Shown: positions 20,866 to 25,221 of the stretch, in pieces
How positions within the stretch are numbered: position 1 is the stretch's first letter
Layout of the letters: every line of letters begins with the position of its first letter
IMG/VR virus record: IMGVR_UViG_3300020478_000059
Span: 1-25,221 of that record
Source of the DNA: a virus
Length of the DNA stretch: 25,221 bases
Reading direction: 5' to 3' (one strand)
Notes under the pieces: generated by a model
What the model was told of the DNA's origin: nothing
What the model saw: the letters and a program-made list of their open reading frames with translations, nothing else
Databases searched by the model: none
Made by a program: the position numbers and the translations under genes

Positions 20866-23800
20866 ATGGCACTTACTCGTCTTAAAAATATCATCACGTC
20901 GAGGACTGGACGTATTATCTACGTCAACCCCGACGATTTCGATGCATCGGATGCATATGACAACCGAGGTAACTCTGCTTTGCGTCCATTTAAGACGTTG
21001 CAACGAGCATTTCTAGAGGTAGCAAGATTTTCATATAGAGTTGGTCTTTCAAACGACGAGTTTGATGCTTTCTCAATCTATCTCTATCCTTCAGAGTATG
21101 TGATTGATAACAGACCTGGTGTTACTGACTATAACAGTATTCAACCATTTGATGCCAATACAAACTTTGATTTAACTTCTTCCTCTAACGTACTGTATAA
21201 ATTCAACTCTGCTCAGGGTGGAATTGTTGTACCTAGAGGTTGTTCTGTTGTTGGATCTGACCTTAGAAGAACGAAGATTGTACCTAAGTATGTACCTTAT
21301 CCTACTACTTCTGGTAGTTTAGGTATTACTGCATCTAATGAACCAGGTGTATCTGCTATATTCAAACTAACTGGTGCTGCATATTTCTGGCAACAGTCAT
21401 TCTTTGATGGTGATAATAACGGTGTATATTATAAACCTGATGACGTTGCAACTATTGCACCAAACTTCTCACACCACAAACTCACTTGTTTTGAGTTTGC
21501 TACTAATGACGACCTAGATATCTATTATCAGAAGATATCCAAAGGTTATGCTACCATTCCTGATTCATCTGGTCTCGTTGCTCAGGATCAAATTCAGGCA
21601 AGGGTAGAGGAAAACAGAATTGTGGGTCCAATTTCGGACGAATTTGCTATATCACAGATCGTTAGAAATGGTCAGACTGCAACAGCATTTACTGTTGATG
21701 AACTAGGTAATCCTAAGAACCATGGTTTCTCAGTTGGTGTTGCTGTTAATATATCTGGTGTCACTGGTCCTACAGAACAAGACCAACTATTATATAATGG
21801 ATCGTTTTTGCTCACATCTGCTCAAGGTAACCAGTTTACCTATCAGATGGCAGCAGAACCGTCAGGTAATGCACTTGGTTCTAACATTTTAGTTAAAGTT
21901 GAGATTGATACAGTTGACTCTGCATCACCATACGTATTCAACTGCTCCCTACGTTCTGTATGGGGTATTAATGGTATGCATGCTGATGGTAGTAAGGCAA
22001 CTGGTTTCAAATCAATGGTTGTTGCTCAGTTCACTGGTATATCACTCCAGAAAGATGACCGAGCATTTGTTATATACAACCAATCAACCCAAGCGTATGA
22101 AGCACAAGCACAGGGTTCTGGTGCACACATTAATGGTCTAGCAAAATATAGAAAAGGTTGGCGAAGTAGACACATTAAGGCATCAAATGGAGCATTTATA
22201 CAAGTCGTATCTGTGTTCGCTGTTGGATTTGGAGACCACTTCTTCGCAGACAGTGGTGGTGACCTCTCTATCACGAACTCTAACTCAAACTTCGGTAACA
22301 CATCTTTACGGTCCAAAGGTTTTAGGTCTGACGCTTTCACAAAAGATAAAGCAGGATCCATTACCCACATCATACCGCCTAAGTCCTTAAGTGATGTATC
22401 TGAGGTACCTATTAACTGGGTATCATTAGACATTGCTAAGATACGTTCTGCTGCTGATTCATCTAAACTATATCTCTATGGTTATACTGCTGAGACAGCA
22501 AGACCACCAAGTAAAGTACAGGGATATACTATAGGTGCACGTCGTGATAGTGTATCTGAACCAGATAAGGTATATGTCTTATTGAAGGCATCTGGTGCAG
22601 ACAACCCAACTACTCACTACGCAAATATTAACCCTGCTGGTCCTGCTGTAACTGGTACTAAAGCAGGAGATGATGACAACCCAATTAAATGGGATCCATC
22701 ACAAAATAATTGGTATATACAGGTTGACCCTGCTGCTAATACAATCTATACAACACTATTAGCAAACAGTTTATACCAGAACTTAGCATTTACTCCACCT
22801 ACATTTGTAAGGAGACTACCTGACCCACGTAACTTGAGGGATAGGACATATCGTTTCCGCTATGTACTGGACAAGGATGCATTCCCAGTTCCACGTCAAC
22901 CAATAACAGGTTTCGTATTACAACCTAGATCATCTGAGACTAACTCACCTCAATACGCTAAGGTATATTATATCTTTGAGGTTGAGACATACATCCCATT
23001 TGAGAGAGGTGTGACTGATGGTGTATATTATCTGACGCTATTGAATGCTTCAGTATCACCATCAACGGATAACTTCAATGACTTCTCGTTCTCACAGAAT
23101 GCATCTGATGTTTATCCAGCATTTGACAGAGATAATCCTAATGCTGACCCTAATGCATCTGTATCTGTTGCAGATAACCAGATCTTAGGTAAGGTCACAA
23201 CTACTGACGGTGCATCTCCTACTCCTAATATCAATACACTACTCTCTACTACTAGAGAGTGTGCACAGTTCTTCTTATTGGAGACTGAGAACAACTTAGG
23301 ATATAATACAAATGATAATAAACTGAACCAAGTAGACGTTTCTGCTGGTCTAGGTGATGAGGAAGAGAGAAAGATTGCTCTCAAACTTAATGCTGACCTA
23401 TCAGTAGCACCATTGCTCATTGAGTTACGAAGATATTCAATTCTTAGAGCATCAGGTCATACGTTTGAATACCTTGGTTTTGGTCCAGGTAACTACTCGA
23501 CTGCATTCCCATCTACGCAGGTACAAGTTCTAACCAAAGATGAGGTTAGATTGTCACAGTCGTTGAAGGAAGAGGCGGGTGTTGCATACTACACTGGTGT
23601 TAACTCTGACGGTGAACTATTCATTGGTAACCAGGTTATTAACCCTGTTACTGGTCAGATTACATCCGAAGATATTGCACAATTGAATGTTGTTGGTGAA
23701 GAAGGTGAGATTGAGACATTCAATGAGATTGTGCTTACCGATAAGTTAACCGTTATCGGTGGTGCTTCTAACCAATTGGAATCTGTATTCTCTGGTCCTG

Positions 23801-24438
23801 TTACCTTCCAGAAGAAGATAACATCACAGGAGAATATCCAGACTATCAAGCAGACATTCTCTAACGATGATGGTACTGTATTGAAACAGTTCTTCCTTGC
23901 TGAAGAATTGGGTACTGGTCAACCAGATTTAACAGCAGGTGAAGCATTTAATAATGGTGATATTTGTTATAACATTGACTGGACTCCTGGAGTTCCGTTA
24001 GGTTGGATATATGATAATGGTATTTGGTATAAGTTTGGTGTATCTGACTCAGGTGAGATATACACTGGAAGATTTGGAGGTGTTACTCACTTCGGTCTAG
24101 GTGAAGCAGCAGATGCATCTAATAGATTGAGAGTTAATGGTAATACCACTATTACAGGTGATTTTGATGTTACTGGAAAATATGGTTGCTCAGATAAATA
24201 TGCTTTAGCAACAGGTATTGCCAACAGTAATAATGGTGTCATGTATTCTGGAGATGGTTCAACCACTTCATTTGCAGTCACAGCAGGTCATACAGCATAT
24301 TCGTTATTAGTATTCTTGAATGGTGTGTGTCAGGTTCCAGGTGTTGACTACACTGTAACTGGTAATGCTGTTGACTTTAGTGTTGGTACACCACCTGCTA
24401 CAGGTGATAATGTACAAATTCGTGAACTTGTAATCTAA
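20866..24438 (+). CDS. Giant virion structural protein with beta-helix-like N-terminus
   Basis: At 1190 residues this is the largest protein in the window. It begins MALTRLKNIITSRTGRIIYVNPDDFD, a start I associate with large cyanophage virion proteins. The N-terminal part has NRGNSALRPFKTLQRAFLE, the 'dG-x-S-x-x-PFkTiq-A' layout of right-handed beta-helix proteins. Long mixed beta-rich stretches follow. The C-terminal 65 residues carry GVMYSGDGSTTSFAVTAGHTA and FLNGVCQVPGVDYTV, a fibre-end module found in many phage structural proteins. It is probably a baseplate appendage or fibre that contacts host polysaccharide. No glycosidase or lyase catalytic pattern is obvious. It is followed by a short gap with a good ribosome binding site for the next gene. 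Confidence 0.7.
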   Translation: MALTRLKNIITSRTGRIIYVNPDDFDASDAYDNRGNSALRPFKTLQRAFLEVARFSYRVGLSNDEFDAFSIYLYPSEYVIDNRPGVTDYNSIQPFDANTNFDLTSSSNVLYKFNSAQGGIVVPRGCSVVGSDLRRTKIVPKYVPYPTTSGSLGITASNEPGVSAIFKLTGAAYFWQQSFFDGDNNGVYYKPDDVATIAPNFSHHKLTCFEFATNDDLDIYYQKISKGYATIPDSSGLVAQDQIQARVEENRIVGPISDEFAISQIVRNGQTATAFTVDELGNPKNHGFSVGVAVNISGVTGPTEQDQLLYNGSFLLTSAQGNQFTYQMAAEPSGNALGSNILVKVEIDTVDSASPYVFNCSLRSVWGINGMHADGSKATGFKSMVVAQFTGISLQKDDRAFVIYNQSTQAYEAQAQGSGAHINGLAKYRKGWRSRHIKASNGAFIQVVSVFAVGFGDHFFADSGGDLSITNSNSNFGNTSLRSKGFRSDAFTKDKAGSITHIIPPKSLSDVSEVPINWVSLDIAKIRSAADSSKLYLYGYTAETARPPSKVQGYTIGARRDSVSEPDKVYVLLKASGADNPTTHYANINPAGPAVTGTKAGDDDNPIKWDPSQNNWYIQVDPAANTIYTTLLANSLYQNLAFTPPTFVRRLPDPRNLRDRTYRFRYVLDKDAFPVPRQPITGFVLQPRSSETNSPQYAKVYYIFEVETYIPFERGVTDGVYYLTLLNASVSPSTDNFNDFSFSQNASDVYPAFDRDNPNADPNASVSVADNQILGKVTTTDGASPTPNINTLLSTTRECAQFFLLETENNLGYNTNDNKLNQVDVSAGLGDEEERKIALKLNADLSVAPLLIELRRYSILRASGHTFEYLGFGPGNYSTAFPSTQVQVLTKDEVRLSQSLKEEAGVAYYTGVNSDGELFIGNQVINPVTGQITSEDIAQLNVVGEEGEIETFNEIVLTDKLTVIGGASNQLESVFSGPVTFQKKITSQENIQTIKQTFSNDDGTVLKQFFLAEELGTGQPDLTAGEAFNNGDICYNIDWTPGVPLGWIYDNGIWYKFGVSDSGEIYTGRFGGVTHFGLGEAADASNRLRVNGNTTITGDFDVTGKYGCSDKYALATGIANSNNGVMYSGDGSTTSFAVTAGHTAYSLLVFLNGVCQVPGVDYTVTGNAVDFSVGTPPATGDNVQIRELVI

Positions 24439-24452
24439 TCACGGAGAGGTAG

Positions 24453-25221
24453 ATGACGACAAAAATTATTGGTAATCAGATTGATGCTGTTACTCGTGCA
24501 ATTATTACTGCACTGGACGTAACTGAACAGATCAACCTGCCTGATTTAAACCAGACACAGGTAAACTCGTTGGGTACTCCTGCATTTGGTACGTTAGTCT
24601 ACAACACTACTGAAGACCAAGCACAGATATACCTGCAAGATGCACAGTCAGGAAACCCAGGTTGGGCATCAGTTGGTGGGGGTGGTCCCTCAGTTGGTGA
24701 GAATAGTATAATCAGAACAAATGGAACTACTATTGCAGAGAACTTGACAGTTGGTGCTACTGCTAATGGTGGTGTAGAATTTACCAATGGATTCACTGCT
24801 GGTCCTGTGGAAATCGCAAATGGTTACACAGTTACAGTTGAAAATGGTGCTACATGGATGATTATGGGTCAGGACGACCTGAATATCATTGGATCAACAG
24901 AAATAACTACTCAACACTTGTACTCACATGGTACATTGATGTTCTCAGAGACACAGGAGAATATCACATACTATAGTGGATCAGGTGATATTACACATGA
25001 TTGGACAAATAACAACGTAATTTATCTAACGAAAACAGGGGGTGGTAACTTTACTCTGAATCTCAATAATGTTCCTGCGGAACAAATGGGTTATGGTGTA
25101 ACAGTCATCGTTGCAAATGGTGGTGGAACTGGTATCCCAAGTTCGTTAAATATCAATGGATCTAGTAACGATATTTACTGGGGTGGTGGTCAACCATCTC
25201 ATAATGATACGTACTGTGTAG
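24453..25221 (+). CDS. Virion structural/fibre-like protein, truncated by window end
   Basis: The frame is open from an ATG at 24453 to the end of the window (256 complete codons) and continues beyond. A GGAGAGG ribosome binding sequence at 24443-24449 supports this start. It begins MTTKIIGNQIDAV, followed by LPDLNQTQVNSLGTPAFGTLVYNTTED, a common N-terminal layout in phage fibre proteins. The region around GPSVGENSIIRTNGTTIAEN also fits a fibre shaft. The last 100 residues are Gly/Asn/Thr-rich with alternating beta strands. It is the fourth large structural gene in a row, probably on the same late transcript. Whether it is a receptor-binding fibre or a shaft protein cannot be judged from the part seen. 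Confidence 0.65.
   Translation, partial: MTTKIIGNQIDAVTRAIITALDVTEQINLPDLNQTQVNSLGTPAFGTLVYNTTEDQAQIYLQDAQSGNPGWASVGGGGPSVGENSIIRTNGTTIAENLTVGATANGGVEFTNGFTAGPVEIANGYTVTVENGATWMIMGQDDLNIIGSTEITTQHLYSHGTLMFSETQENITYYSGSGDITHDWTNNNVIYLTKTGGGNFTLNLNNVPAEQMGYGVTVIVANGGGTGIPSSLNINGSSNDIYWGGGQPSHNDTYCV

Noticed and set aside
17269-25221. Glycosidase or lyase depolymerase activity in the large structural proteins
   Set aside because: Beta-helix-like patterns are visible, but no catalytic motif could be identified.

Overview
This window is a virion-structure segment of a T4-like (contractile-tailed) myovirus, most likely a marine cyanophage of the Synechococcus/Prochlorococcus type. The evidence is recognisable T4-family proteins (gp53, gp48, gp4, gp54-like, gp26, gp51, gp27-like, gp5-like), T4-type late promoter boxes (TATAAATA and near matches), a 2-oxoglutarate/Fe(II) oxygenase of the kind common in cyanophages, long fibre-type structural proteins, and compact packing with 1-4 base overlaps. 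No tRNA, CRISPR array, insertion sequence or attachment site was seen. No database search was run, so all names rest on recognised motifs and gene order.

Layout. 1-296: the end of a small secreted protein gene, then a strong hairpin terminator (325-359). 379-2841 on the minus strand: a leftward operon of gp48 (tube cap), gp53 (baseplate wedge) and two small unknown genes, linked by one-base TAATG overlaps. gp48 and gp4 are divergent, and their start codons share two bases. An exact TATAAATA box for the leftward operon lies inside gp4. 2840-11897 on the plus strand: gp4 (head completion), an unknown conserved protein, a gp54-like tube initiator, gp26 and gp51 (hub assembly), two related tape-measure-like proteins and a gp27-like hub protein. 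The first tape-measure-like protein carries an M15 peptidase domain and the second a T4-type lysozyme domain. 11923-13216: a small acidic protein, a 2OG-Fe(II) oxygenase and an overlapping unknown gene. 13236-15980: a gp5-like hub/spike protein that keeps the OB fold and beta-helix but has no lysozyme domain. 15998-17235: a small accessory module of three mini-genes, one Phd-antitoxin-like, and an HNH endonuclease. 17269-25221: four large fibre or structural genes, the last cut by the window end.

How the genes work together. Nearly all products build the tail. gp26, gp51 and the tape-measure-like proteins make the hub. gp27-like and gp5-like proteins form the central spike. gp48 and the gp54-like protein start the tube on the baseplate, gp53 is in the wedges, gp4 closes the head before tail joining, and the right-hand genes probably make fibres and baseplate appendages. 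Late boxes 23-31 bases upstream of several starts suggest late expression with short leaders.

The most striking signal is at the gp26/gp51 junction. An in-phase T_TTT_TTC heptamer lies two codons before the gp26 stop, a GGAGGG sequence lies about 10 bases upstream of it, and gp51 sits in the -1 frame with no intervening stop and no visible ribosome binding site. This is the layout of the lambda G/GT and P2 E/E+E' tail-chaperone frameshift, in the same place just upstream of the tape-measure genes. I infer a gp26-gp51 fusion protein of about 297 residues.
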